A DNA stretch of 64,000 bases from positions 62,001 to 126,000 of the forward strand of contig MU385724.1 in assembly GCA_022497155.1 (NCBI GenBank), in the 5' to 3' direction. A program made the translations under genes and the position numbers. Positions 12,586 through 24,863 of this stretch are shown one piece after another (positions within the stretch are counted from its first letter, which is position 1; every line of letters begins with the position of its first letter). Source of the DNA: Whalleya microplaca (taxonomy: Eukaryota; Ascomycota; Sordariomycetes; Xylariales; Xylariaceae). The notes beneath the pieces are model-generated. The model saw only the letters and a program-made list of their open reading frames with translations, was not told the origin of the DNA and searched no databases.

Positions 12586-13571
12586 CTACTCTGTAGCGCT
12601 ACTAACAAGTGGTAGTATATATAGAATAGAAACCCATAAACACCATAACTTCCATACGAACTCGCTGTAAGACTGATCTCTTCGCACTAAAGCCAGAAGA
12701 CCCATAGTGCATGTTATTCCCAACAACATCACCCAAACAAGAACAGAAGCCTTCTAGAAGATTAAGCACACCACTGACCACAAAGGCGCAAGGATAGCCA
12801 CGCTCCAACGTGCTAATTTCTCACCATAAATCAGCGGTATCGTTTTACGCCCACCCGCCTTATCTCCCGCAACATCGGGTAGGTCTTGTGTATGTATTGT
12901 TGACGTCACCACAACAGCCGTCAACATAGCCCAGTTTCTGAGCAGTTCCTTTCTCTCGATACAGCCTGCGAGAAGGACACCAACCCTTCCCCAACCAAAA
13001 CAGGCCATCCCCGCAGCATTTAGTATGTTACGCGACAGAATACCCTTGCTACTGCCTTCCATATCATTGTATAACCAAATTAAGATCATAAGTATAAGGC
13101 TTTGGGTAAAGGTACCAAGAAAAATGCTTAGTAAGAGAGCGGATGGTACTAGTATTTGACGGAGGTTCTGTGCGTCTGTCGGTGTGAGCCTTCCAGATGG
13201 TATAGGGCGCCATGGTTTGTTAACCATATCCTCAACGACCGACTCGGGAAAACTCTGATTCGAAATGTTGTGCACCAGCAGATGTAACCATATCCATGCC
13301 AATATATATGGTAGTCGTGATGCTACGCTTCCAAATCCATGTTGCTGTGTTAGAGACACTCCGTTCGAAGAGAGAACCATTGAGAGTGAAAATAAACTTT
13401 GTGGTAGGATGATTGTTTTGATGTCACTCTTCGTGAATAGAAAAAGTGTGGCGAGATGAAACCAGACGGCCTCAAGGCTCTATCCTCTTCTGTGTCAGCA
13501 GTGCTAGTGAATCAAGGAATATCCGGTAATAAGTGGTAAAATCTCACCTCAATGATATTTTGAGTCTTCAT
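12586..13571 (-). pseudogene. UbiA-superfamily membrane prenyltransferase/terpene cyclase, interrupted by one in-frame stop
   Basis: Exon 1 is 13571-13548 (eight codons, MKTQNIIE). A 68-nt intron (donor GTGAGA, acceptor GATAG) leads to exon 2 from 13479. The frame runs 249 codons, meets TAG at 12754-12756 and then continues for 55 more sense codons to a natural-looking TAG at 12586-12588. The sequence after the first stop (VMLLGITCTMGLLAL, then FVWKLWCLWVSILYILPL) is hydrophobic and looks like the last transmembrane helices of the same protein, so the full length would be about 305 residues, normal for UbiA enzymes. Recognisable motifs are EDMVNKPWRPIPSGRLTP and the second Asp-rich motif DLPDVAGDKAGGRKTIP. 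UbiA-type proteins are integral membrane prenyltransferases, and some fungal members cyclise farnesyl diphosphate. The stop may be a real nonsense mutation, a sequencing error or a readthrough site. Confidence 0.8.
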
Positions 13572-16500
13572 GCCGAATTGAGGCACCGTCTAGCACAGCA
13601 GCCCTGATTACAGTCTAAGGCACTGCCTACTAAGAAACTCAGGCAATTGATAGCTGAAGGTTGGAAAACGGTAGGTTTACAAGTTTGATCATGCAAGATA
13701 TAAGTATTAAATGAAAATCTTTGGTTGGTACCGGCGATATATAGTAGAGTATAGAAATGGTAGATACACTCAACTCAGGATAATGATAAAAGAAAGTCTA
13801 AAGGGAATCTTATATACTTATTCTTCAATACTCTTAGTTGCAATAAAGACAGCCACATATTACGTCTCTTATTTTAGATTTGATGCATTCGAAGATATCA
13901 GTTATTCTATAATATGCATAGAATCTCCTCATCCCATTTTTTCATAGAGTAATGTCTCTCCAGTCACAACTTGGGTATACGACTATAGTTAGCAGAATGT
14001 ACACACATCTTTTCCTTGGCTTTTTTAGCTAGCAGCAAGTACTTCTAGTACATCGAGCTTACACAATTAGTTCATGGCGCTTACTTGCGTTGAATATTCC
14101 GCCACACTACGCCCCGTGTGTGTTGACATTTACTTCCAATACCCGAATAATGAGGAAACCCCGACATACGTAGGCTGCCGCCCTATATATTCTTTGAGCA
14201 TACGTCTCATCATCATTAAGCGAAGTACTTCGACTCACCTGGTTATTTATTCTAATACTTAAGTGCTTTTCACTATGTACTAATGTAATAAGCTACTAGA
14301 GCATTCTACTACATAATGCGCAACGCTTAAAGGGCGTGATGTGGCGAAATAGCTAGCGTATGTATAAGGTAAGAATAACATGACAACCGACGTAAATGGC
14401 TAGTCTGCGTAACTTCTTATCGAACCACTTCGCGTGGCTAGAGATTCTGTCAGCTGCTACTAACAAAGATGCGGTGTGTGAAGGAGTGTTACGCTAGTTG
14501 TACTCTGGTTGTACAAGTAGTAAATATGTTAGATTTTCAAGGGTACGTGAAAACTTTACAGGAGATAAGTTTATTCCGAGGCTTTTTATAATTCTTGTAC
14601 CTTTTTGGTAATTATATTCCATTTACCGTGACTGAAAAGCATAATATGAGATGTCTATCTTGAAGCTAATTGCCCCTATCCATATGCTACCACACGGTTT
14701 CTGTACCACCACCAACAAGGAGAAATAAGGGAATAGTATACATATATGCATCACGAAGAGTGGCTTACAGCGGTGCTACATAGTAAGCACGAGAAGTAAT
14801 TCCGCCATCATGCTTTATCATTAAACCGTAAATCCGGCCCACCCTTGATCTGCTCGTATTCCTTTTTGTATCTCTACCACCTATGGGTTGGAAGTACCAA
14901 TAACCATTGCCCTTCTTCTTCTTGTCCCCGTGAATAGATTGTTTATGTCCACTGACGGGCACTGTATACTAAGAATTTGAAGAACGACCAGCCACCTGGT
15001 AGGCTTATTGAGCGCGGTCTGAACATACCACGCTTACCTTGCCATATCAAGCACGACTAACTAGTTGCTAAGGGAGCTTCTTTTTACTATATCTATATAC
15101 AGTGGATTAAGTCTAAGTCCACGGTACATGCAGAATGAGGCAGCTGAAATCTGCCGCTTGGGAATAGCAACGACGTGGTTAAAACCACTGGGTTATTTCA
15201 ACCTAAACTAAATACAGTTAAAATAGCAAGATCTGCTCCGTCTCCTTCATCAGTGCGTATACGTTGCCCTCGTTTCAAAGCACCAAGATGTTAGACGCCT
15301 GTAGATCTCGACAACGTGCCCCTTTACAGAGTTCACACAGCTTTATCACTAAGGAGCACTGCCCTGAGCTACCTTCGTTCAACTACCTGTTAAGTTCTGG
15401 GAAGATCTCCGCAATAGAGGAACCACAGAGCACCCAATTAACCAATTATGTATGCAAGAGAATAACGGGAAGCCTTCCAGGGCTTTCCCCGGATGTAGGG
15501 TTTGAACCTACACATTATGACATTGATAATATGATACCACTTTGGGAGATGTGGTACAACACGTTGAAATACAGAATCAATGAGACCTGATGGACTTGAG
15601 GTTTAGTTATCTAGAGTGGCGGATGGCCTGTGATATGTATACAATGATACTAGTCGTGCCTTGCACTATAACAGTTCTTGACCGTCGCATCAACACAATG
15701 GTTTGCTAGCTGGTAAGTCACTCCATCGCGACGTCAAGGTCAAGTTGAACTAGAAGACTATGCTAGAATAAGAATCAGCAATCATAAGTAGCGGCGCTAG
15801 CTCAAATATAGGAGCGTGAGATTGAAGTATAATTTAGTAATCTGAAGTCTTAAGGTTGTTGTGATAGGATCTCGGAGGACTGGTATTAAAGGAACTTGTA
15901 GTTTGGGGGTCACCTTATGTCATACGGCTATTGGAGCCAAGACCTGTTGGAAGCTATACAAGATGCAGGAATGCTATATAAGTATATATATTAGGTGCTG
16001 TTAGATATTATTCGATACTGTTGGAATGTATGACTGCCTAACAAAAGATATAATTACCAGACGGCCTCTACGTCGGCAACAGACTAGATATATACTAGGA
16101 ATACGTACCGCGGCAGCAGGCCTATAAAAGACCTATCGCCGACTTTTAGACTCAGATTAAAACTTAGAACCATAAGTGCCCTTAGAGGCCCTATAGAATT
16201 ATTAGCTGAATTGATATATTCCAAGCCCTGATCACAGCCCTTATCCCACCTTAGGTACAACCCCTGAACGAAGCGACCTGCCTGGAATTCACATCTAACC
16301 ATATATAATTCTAGTAGCAATCCCAGAAGCAAGTTTTATGTAATGGGCATGACTAGTATCAGTTGTATAACTATCATGACATTTTGAAGCAGCTTATCTG
16401 AATGATTGCTATTTCTTCATATAGTTGCTCGGTGTTGCCTGATACTGAATATATGAATTATGGATTAATACATATACCCGTACTCCGTAACTACCTAGGT

Positions 16501-17165
16501 ACATCTTAGCATTAGAAGTGGATACCTATGCACGCTTGCTACAAGTCCCAAGGATATTTATTACTAGATTGGCGCCAGGCATCTACACTAACCACTTATG
16601 GTGACAAGTAGCTTTCCTATATAATTTGCTGGATGGAATACGTCGGCCTACCTGAGATCTTCATATGATATTAACAGATGTCAATACTTCTCGCCACAGC
16701 TGAAAGGGTTCAGACGTTTACCCTACCAGAAAAATAGGTGAACAATACCTGATTGCTATAACTGGTTAGTATTGATGCCTGGCGCCAATCTAGTAATAAT
16801 TATCCTTGTGACTTGTAACCCTGGTCACGTGGAATTTCAATGGACTAGTCCAAAAAATATGCTAGCACCTGCTATCGTTCCTGCAGATGATGCCAGGCCC
16901 GGCCAGCTGGCTTCCCTATCAGCAGCTGGACCGGTCTCTTGTAAAACTCGAATTGGCAATTTTTTCTATGACTGAACCGTGCGCGTAAAACATCAGTTCC
17001 GAATTAGGCCCGTTCATCTTGACGACTTCCGCGGGGTGGTTAGTGAGTCAAAATCAAAAAGAACCCACTGTAATTGAGGGCGCCCTCCCCATTTTCGGCA
17101 TCAACACAACTACTCTCTCGGAGATACTATTCTGATCCTACAATTGCGTGGGAGCCAAGTTCGCC
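13572..17165. other. long AT-rich non-coding stretch
   Basis: About 3.6 kb with no gene I can support. It contains one MITE (listed separately at about 16542-16815) and a weak tRNA-like B-box at about 15493-15513 on the minus strand. The low GC content and scattered stops look like decayed repeat DNA, possibly mutated by RIP. Confidence 0.5.
16542..16815. mobile_element. MITE with about 57-bp terminal inverted repeats and TA target duplication
   Basis: The left end, beginning CAAGTCCCAAGGATA, is repeated in inverse orientation at the right end, ending TATCCTTGTGACTTG. The two ends match over about 57 bases with roughly six differences and share the core TTACTAGATTGGCGCC. The element is about 274 bp, encodes nothing, and is bordered on each side by TA, as expected for Tc1/mariner-type or Stowaway-like non-autonomous elements. 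It sits about 350 bp upstream of the GMP synthase start codon, so it lies in or near that promoter. Confidence 0.75.
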
Positions 17166-19869
17166 ATGGCTGCTAACGAGAAAACCGAGATGGAGCCCCA
17201 TAAGCTCTATGATACGATCCTGGTGCTGGATTTCGGGTGAGTAGTGACCATGCAAGCAGCAGGCAAGCATATTGGATGACTGCGGATTTGCTAACATACG
17301 TCGAAAAGATCACAGTTCTCGCATCTTCTGACAAGACGCATGAGAGAATTCAATATATACGCAGAAATGCTGCCATGCACACAAAAACTGGCTGACCTTG
17401 CCTGGAAGCCAGTTGGCGTTATCCTGAGTGGAGGCCCCTACAGCGTGTATGAGGATATGGCACCCCACGGTATGGAAGTGATGGCATCGTAGGTGAGACT
17501 AGTGCTAACGAAGACGGACAGTCGATCCTGCTTTCTTAGATCTGGTACGTTCGCCCTGTTTGAGACGATATCATGATGACCGGATTCTCGCTAGAGAAAC
17601 CTACGTCTTGATATGTCCGGGATCCTCTAATCCAGTTACTGACGAAAAGTATTGGGCAGAATGTACCTGTTCTTGGCATATGTTATGGTATGCAGGAGCT
17701 TGCATACAGACTAGCCAAGGATAACGTAGTCGCTGGTACTGAAAGGGAGTAAGTTACCTCGATTTGTCACCATAGCTTATCATTCTACCCTGAATATGAG
17801 CACGATGCTACTGGGGCAATAGACCCCCCGATATCCTTCATTCTTTCCATTAAGAGTTTTTCAAATAGCTACTGACGTTTTAATTAGGTACGGCCACGCA
17901 GACCTCAAGGCCACGAAAGTCAGCGGTCATGTCGACCGTCTCTTCGTAAGCTAATGCCTTGGAGTCCCATAAAATGGATTTCTAATATGTACTGTTTAGG
18001 AAGGGCTTGAGGATAATATGCGCGTATGGATGTCGCACGGCGATAAGCTTGCTAAGCTCCCAGATGGGTTCCATACTATCGCCACAACTAGTAATTCCCC
18101 GTTCGCTGCCATCGGTCACGAAACCAAACCCGTCTACGCCATCCAGTTTCATCCGGAGGTTACTCACACTATTGGGTATGTATTTTCGGCCTCCAGATAA
18201 GCAGATTAGGGACATACACTCCTAAATCCCACCCGAGCCTGCCTGCCCTTAGGAATATGGCACCCTACTTTAATGACTCCCCTATATCTCTATTTGGTAG
18301 CTATATATGCTAATGTAAGTGTTCAGTGGTGAGAAGCTACTAAAGAACTTCGCTGTCAACATCTGCAGAGCGAAACAGACCTGGACGATGGCTAGCTTCG
18401 TCGACCGAGAGATCACCCGAATCCGTAAGTTGGTCGGGGATAAAGGCCAGGTCCTTGGAGCTGTGAGCGGTGGTGTAGATTCCACCGTCGCAGCGAAGCT
18501 AATGCATGAGGCTATTGGTGAAAGATTCCACGCCGTATTAGTTGACAACGGCTGCCTCCGATTGAACGAAGCCCAACAGGTCAAGGAGACACTCACAAAG
18601 CATCTGGGAATCAATTTGACCGTCGTAGATGCGTCCAAGCAGTTTCTAGACGGTCTCAAAGGCGTGTCTGATCCAGAGCAAAAACGCAAATTCATCGGCG
18701 GCAAGTTCATTGATATCTTCGAAGAAGAAGCGAAGGTAGAATTCCGGGAAGGGCTATTGTTGTTCCACGACTAACAATATATCTAGAGAATTGAGGATGC
18801 TGCGGTAAACTCTGATCGCGAAGGCAAGATCGAGTGGTTCCTTCAGGGGACGCTATATCCGGACGTCATCGAATCTATCTCCTTTAAGGGCCCCAGCCAA
18901 ACGATTAAATCCCACCACAATGTTGGCGGATTACCCAAGCGCATGACTGAAGGCCATGGCCTGAAGTTGATTGAGGTATGTAAATCCACACATCTTATCA
19001 GCGAAGAATATGCTAATTCATGTAGCCGTACGTGTATCCTCAATTGCATTGGGATGATATTTTGCTAACTGATAAAGCTTGCGCGAACTCTTCAAAGATG
19101 AGGTTCGGCAAATGGGTCGCAGTCTTGGCATAGATGAGGAACTTATCATGAGACATCCTTTCCCGGGTCCTGGTATTGCTATTCGCGTCCTTGGCGAAGT
19201 TACCCCTGAGCGGGTTGAGATGGCACGCCAAGCAGACCATCGATTTATTGGTATGTAGACTCGAACGTGAGATCAGATTCTTAACACTAATCTCATGACA
19301 GGTATGCTCCGCGAAAGGGGACTGTACAATAAGATTGGACAGGCTTTCGCAGCATTAGATCCTAGCGTATGTATTCTCCATATTTCATCCTTATCCACCT
19401 CGAAAGTTCGCATGATGTACTACACACGAGTGTATCTCGAAGGATTCGGGAAATTATCCGAGCATCTGCGCTAATATTTGACGTTACGTAGCGTGCGGTG
19501 GGTGTGATGGGAGACAAACGCGTCTACGAACATATTGTGAGTACCATGATAGCCTACCAATCGGCACGCTCGTCTAACGGTGCCAGATCATCCTCCGTGC
19601 AGTACAGACATTCGACTTCATGTCAGCAAACCCATATCCGTTCGAGGCTAGCTTCCTTGCCGAAGTCGCGACTCGGATCACCAATGAGGTGGCTGGAGTA
19701 TGCAGAGTTGTATATGATTTGACGAGGTATGTATTGTTAATAGGCGCCCTCCATACAAGATGAATCTCGCCTTTTAGGGCGCGCTATCTCCAATGCGTGT
19801 TCTGGCCATTATTGAAGGTCGGTACTGACTTTTAATAGTAAACCACCTGGCACGATCGAGTTGGAATAG
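17166..19869 (+). CDS. gua1: GMP synthase (glutamine-hydrolysing), 14 exons including a 2-nt exon
   Basis: Converts XMP, ATP and glutamine to GMP. Exons: 17166-17236, 17309-17469, 17522-17544, 17660-17748, 17888-17945, 18000-18175, 18327-18735, 18787-18975, 19026-19027, 19078-19250, 19302-19366, 19492-19536, 19587-19726, 19839-19869. They total 1632 nt, a 543-residue protein of normal family length. The class I amidotransferase domain has Cys93 (GICYGMQEL) with His185 and Glu187 (QFHPEV). The ATP-pyrophosphatase P-loop SGGVDST is at about 240-246. The C-terminal dimerisation domain ends [10 protein letters not shown]. Nothing catalytic is missing. The intron load is very high for an ascomycete copy of this enzyme as I know the family, and exon 9 is just CC (see findings). 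It lies between a decayed UbiA-type gene and the MDR/GMC/terpene synthase group, so it could be a cluster resistance paralogue or the housekeeping gene. Confidence 0.93.
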
Positions 19870-20795
19870 GTATGAGAAAATAGGCCAGAAAGGCTAGGTT
19901 CGAGGATACAGGGAGTAGCACAGGAAACCCGCATATGTTTTCATACATTCTCGATTTGCGTTGATCCTTAGATAGGTACTCTTCTATAATCATAAGTAGA
20001 CCTTCACCCTATGACCTGTTGACATGAATCATTGTTACGAATGCTAGCTAACATAATCAAAACCATGGACCTTCTGATTCCACAAGAAAGATACCAATCC
20101 CGAGAAATGGTCGTAGTTCAACTTGGTACTATTGCCGCGCTTCTTCCTCCAGCCCTCATAACGCCATTTTTCACTTTCAATAAGTCTCATCTATATCCGC
20201 ATGTCGTCCTATACATTAGAGGATGTTCCATGGTTTTTGTTCAGAATACTATTTGAGGAAACTGACCACTGTCATACAAGCCACTAAGCCAGACTGTGGT
20301 GCCGAGGGGTGTGTGTTGTGTGCGGGGTGAAAGGAGTTGAAGGGGGTCTTGAAAGGTCCTAGACTTCACATAAGCCAGGTTTCAACTTTCTTCTGTATTG
20401 TTCATTTACTAGTAGTTTACGCCAACTACATTTACTACTTTGAACATATTTGACCGTTATCTTTTACCTCTGGATACTGATGCTTAGTGTGTATTGAAAT
20501 AGCTTAGAAGGGGGACTATGAAATAATCGACATTTAATGACTACTTATAACGTAAAAATAAAGTTAGACATGAAAGAGACGGGAGTAGCTGTAGACTTTA
20601 ACCAGAAGACATAGAGATGGAATAGCTCACTAATGCAACACATACGAATTATAGTTCACGACATATGATACATCCAAGGAGCTTTAAGGATATTACTACA
20701 GGATACTCGCTATTTCGTAACAAATGGCTATGAACTGATTCTCAATTTCCTAATATCTACGGAACCTCCCCGACCATCCTCGACAGGCTTGAGAC
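19870..20795. other. intergenic, no gene seen
   Basis: Convergent 3' regions of GMP synthase (+) and the MDR oxidoreductase (-). A 74-codon frame at 20032-20256 has no family features and is not accepted. Confidence 0.5.
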
Positions 20796-21977
20796 TTATT
20801 CGATCTTGATACCCACCTTTCCGAAATGTGACTGCGCCCACTGTGAACGAGAGTGTTAGTCTTCGCATCTGAGAATCGATAAATTTTCTTAATTTCACTT
20901 ACCATATATTCATAGGCTTCTCTAGTCTTGTCCAGAGTGAAAACCTTTTGGTCCACAACGGGGTGGATATCATTGGCCTCGATCGCAGCAACCATATCCT
21001 CCATCAAGGCCTTGGAGCCAACGTAGACCCCGCGTGCTGTGCAGATGCTTGATAGGGTTTCGAGTATACTCGATTCCACCTTCGCGCCGCCTAGGAAGCC
21101 GATGACGCTGATGATCCCCTCGAATTTGATGGCTTTGAGACTCTGGGCCGTAGTCCCCGCTCCACCAACTTCAATGATATGATCGACACCCGCGCCGTTC
21201 GACGTGAGCTTCTTCGCTGTCTCACCCCAGTTGGGATCTTCTCTGTAGTTAATAACGTGGTCTGCGCCGAGTTTCTTGAGCGTTTCCGCCTTCTCCTTGG
21301 ACGATGTGGTTGCGATGACCGTGGCACCTGCTGCCTTCGCGAACTGTAGAAAACTGTAAATATTATCACACTACAATGCGATACGTTAGGAAACCTACCT
21401 GAAGCGCAAAGATACTAACACCACCGGTACCCTGCACAAGAACAGTCTCACCCGGCTTCAAAGGCCTCAATCCGTAGAGTGCGTTCCAGCTCGTCAGTGC
21501 GGCACACGTCAAGGTGCTGGCCTCGATAAAGTCGAGGTTCTTCGGCGCGCGCACCAGCCCCGCCTCGTTGAAGACGCCGTACTGGCGCAGACTGCCATCC
21601 AGCACGCCACCCAGGCCCGTGCCTGACGCCGCGACGTCGACGGGACCGTACTGGTGGCCCTGGTTGAAGAGCGTGACGACCCGTTCGCCCTTCTTCCACT
21701 TGGTAACCTTGGAGCCCACCTCTATCACCTCGCCCGCGCCATCGGATCCTGGGACCACGGGGAACTGGGTCGGGAAGGGGTACTTGCCGAGAGGGATGAT
21801 CAGGTCTCGGTAGTTTAGCGATGCGCCGTGCAGCTTGACCAGGACCTCATTCTCGCCGGCCTTGGGGACTGCTGCATCCTTGAATTCGAGGCCGTCGAAC
21901 CCTTTATCTGTGCCCGAGACGGACCATTGCTTCTGGCTTGAGGGGGCCATTGTGTGTTGAAAATAGGTAGGTATCAC
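20796..21977 (-). CDS. zinc-type alcohol dehydrogenase-like MDR oxidoreductase
   Basis: Three exons, 21977-21399, 21343-20903 and 20840-20796 (introns 55 and 62 nt), give 354 residues, or 345 from the second Met (MAPSSQKQW) at 21950, which is the likelier start. The GroES-like N-terminal domain contains NYRDLIIPLGKYP and PGSDGAGEV. The Rossmann domain contains VQGTGGVSIFALQFAKAAGA. The C-terminus WAQSHFGKVGIKIE is the usual end of this group. The structural/catalytic cysteines of true zinc alcohol dehydrogenases are absent, so this is an NAD(P)H-dependent MDR (quinone oxidoreductase or enoyl reductase-like). The substrate is unknown. It is placed next to a GMC oxidase and near the terpene synthase, where a reductive tailoring role is conceivable. 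Confidence 0.92.
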
Positions 21978-22927
21978 TAATCAAGTCTAGGAACTTTGTT
22001 ATTATACCTTGAAGCGATAATGAGAAGTTTTTAGATAGAGACCCCTCACAGATAGTTGTTACTCCTAGACTATCCGCTTCTTAAATACACATGCATATCT
22101 AGCTGCTTAGTGATACATCGGGTGTTCATTTCAACGTCATGGACGCGATTATGTAAATATGATTCAGGTCCACATTTCTAAGCCCGCAAAACTGTCAAAA
22201 GGTGTTTCTTTCGACGTCGAATCTAATCGACAGAAATCCCCTTCTCTTCCGACGGAGTCATCGGAGCGGAGACTAGTCTAGTCTCGGCAAGTTCTACGTA
22301 AAGCTACCCCTTGCGAACGAATGCCGAGGCAGCTGTGCCGCCGTGCGGGACAGATTGCATAATTGATAAGCTAATAGATCTATAGTACTACGTAATATGA
22401 AGACCATTTCGGGCATATATTCTACCATGCTTACCAAGGTCGTGGGTCGTTTCACAGACTTCTATAGTAGTACATATACTAATGCGTGGTCTACTGCTCT
22501 AGACCCCTCCCTTACATGTGGTGCACTACTCGATGTGCAAGGCTTGTCGCGTGTCACTGACCGTACGGGTCGATGAGTATGGTGGGGCCCGGCTTTGACC
22601 GCGAGAAATTCACCGGCTTCTGAATTCGTGATATATATGGATCCTGGGTTGAGAAGTCGGCTGAATCTTGGGTTGCGGCTAAATGTGGTTCGTCAGTGAA
22701 CTGCCGTCACCCTTGCCACTCTAGTAATATCGCATACGAAGATCGATCATCTTTGGCAAGCCATTCGATACTAAACGACCATATCATTGGTTTATCCAAT
22801 CTTCAGGATGGTGGTCAATAACGAACGGCGGGGCTGAAACAGACGTATAAGTATCGAGACGACAAGAATCGAAGATGGGGTTTCCTCACAGTGACAATTC
22901 AACGGCAATCCGATTGAGACACGCCGC
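21978..22927. promoter_or_regulatory. divergent promoter region between MDR and GMC genes
   Basis: A 950-bp spacer between two divergently transcribed oxidoreductase genes, without any supported exon. It presumably carries both promoters. I could not identify a specific operator with confidence. Confidence 0.45.
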
Positions 22928-24863
22928 ATGCCAGCAATGCTCAGGTCAATAGCATTTTCGCTCCTGTTCCTGGTGCTAGGGGTGAGCAATGTAGCTTGTC
23001 AGGAGTTTGACTACGTGGTGGTTGGGTCTGGACCAGGAGGTGGACCGTTGGCTGTGGATCTTGCTAAGGCAGGACACACTGTTCTCCTGCTTGAAGCTGG
23101 TTCTGATCTTTCGAAGGATCCGGTGTATCGAGACGTCTTCAGAGCCATCGAAGCGAGCAATGATCCGAGATCAAGATGGGACTTCTTTGTGAAGCACTCG
23201 GACGATCCTGAGCGGGAACTGCAATATGAGCATACGACTTGGCGCACGACCAACGGCTCGTTCTATGTGGGGCTCGACCCCCCTGAGGGAGCAGAACAAG
23301 TTGGGATCTGGTACCCGCGCGCAGCGACTCTCGGGGGATGCGCGATGCATAATATGGCCGTCTTAGACTTGCCCAGTGACGACGATTGGAACTACATCGC
23401 GGATATTACCGGCGACGACTCGTGGAGAGCTTCTGAGATGCGGAAGATCTTCGAGGAGATCGAGAATAACCACTACTTGGAGAACGGTACCACAGGTCAC
23501 GGCTTTACGGGGTGGCTGGATAGCAGCCAGGATTATGGTTCTTGGCCTGGGAATGCCACTGATGGAACAGCTCTCCTGAAGAGTATCGTTGGGCTCTCTA
23601 GCGCTTCAGGAAATACAAGTAGTGCAGACATGACGGACGAGGAGCTTAGGAGTCAAGTCAACAGAGATATCAACGGGGCGGAAGAGGACCGAGACCAGAC
23701 GATTGGTGTCTTTGGGATACCTTCGCATGCCGATACCGAAGGGCATCGTAGTAGCCCTGCGTCATATATCCACCAGGCACTTAACGAGGTTCCTGATCTC
23801 CAGCTGACAATCCAATATGACGCATTTTTAACAAGGATCGTCTTTGATCAATTGGTAGCTACCCGGCCACCAGTAGTTATGGCTGTAGAATATGTGATCG
23901 GTCCTAGCGCGTACAAGGCGGACCCTCGACACGATCCCAGTCGAAATACTACCAGCGGCTTCGCATGGGCGGCCAAAGAGGTCATTATTTCCGGCGGTAC
24001 TTTCAACTCGCCCCAGATTCTCAAAGTCAGTGGAATTGGTCCGGCAGACGAGTTACAGCAGCACAACATCACTGTCGTCGCAGATGTCCCAGGGGTCGGT
24101 GCAAATCTTCGAGACAACTATGAAGGAAGCGTGCTATCCCTTGCGGCTAAACCGTTTGAAAGCTTTGGTGGACGCTACTCAGTACAGTTGAAAACGTCGA
24201 CCTCGCAAGGAGGTCGTGACATATTCTTCTGGTAAGCATAATGTGCGATCGATATAGATACTACGTCCAGATAATCGCTAACTAGCTGCTGATGCCAGGC
24301 CCTTGAACGGGGTACTAGAAGGATTTTGGCCCGGATACCCTAACTATTACGGTCCAAACGCCCTAGGCTTCTCGTTCGTGCACAGGGGCCAGCGCAACTC
24401 ACGAGGAGCCGTTACCCTGCGGTCTGCAGACCCCCTCGAACCACCGGATATCAACTTTCGCTTCTTCGAGACGGGAGGCGACGAGGACCTGCAAGCTATG
24501 ATTGAGGCCGTGCGGTTCGGGCAAAACGTGAAAGCGGAGATACCAGAGAGCTCGGGCATGTCGCCGTTTGACGAGCTGCATCCCTGCACGGGAGCGGCAA
24601 CCGCAGACTGCACCGATGAGGAGATCAAGGAGTTCCTGAAGCTGCAGGCCTATTCTCACCACGCGAGCGGCACGTGTGCCATTGGGGATGTATCGGATCC
24701 CATGTCCGTTCTTGATTCTAGGTTTCGGGTTAAGGGGGTTGAAGGTCTGCGTGTTGTCGATGCTTCGGTGTTCCCGAGGCCGCCGGGCGCGTTCCCTGTG
24801 CTTCCAACTTTCATGATATCGAGGAAGGCTGCGAAGGTCATATTGGAGGATGTCAGAGCTTGA
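22928..24863 (+). CDS. secreted GMC-family FAD oxidoreductase
   Basis: Two exons, 22928-24231 and 24299-24863 (67-nt intron, donor GTAAGC, acceptor GCCAG), give 622 residues. A signal peptide (residues 1 to about 24, ending SNVACQ) is followed by the FAD dinucleotide-binding motif VVGSGPGGGPLAVDLA. GMC signature segments follow (PRAATLGGCAMHNMAV and GGTFNSPQILKVSGIGP). The catalytic His lies in YSHHASGTC (His555/556), and the C-terminal signature is FPVLPTFMISRKAAKV. Several Asn-X-Ser/Thr sites fit an extracellular glycoprotein. The family includes glucose oxidase, aryl-alcohol oxidase and choline dehydrogenase, and several members act in fungal biosynthetic clusters. The substrate cannot be told. 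It is next to the divergent MDR gene and 1.5 kb from the terpene synthase. Confidence 0.94.

Noticed and set aside
12754..12824. possible 71-nt intron (GTGAGA...TTCTAG) that would remove the TAG in the UbiA-type gene
   Set aside because: It would delete family-like sequence (RWSVAILAPLWSVV) and leave the wrong reading frame for the downstream helices.
15480..15560. tRNA-like segment on the minus strand with A-box- and B-box-like sequences (GGTTCAAACCC)
   Set aside because: The T-arm pairs well, but the acceptor and anticodon stems do not, so it is at most a decayed tRNA or SINE fragment.
16084..16332. 82-codon frame considered as a transposase relic
   Set aside because: No catalytic motif or family phrase is recognisable.
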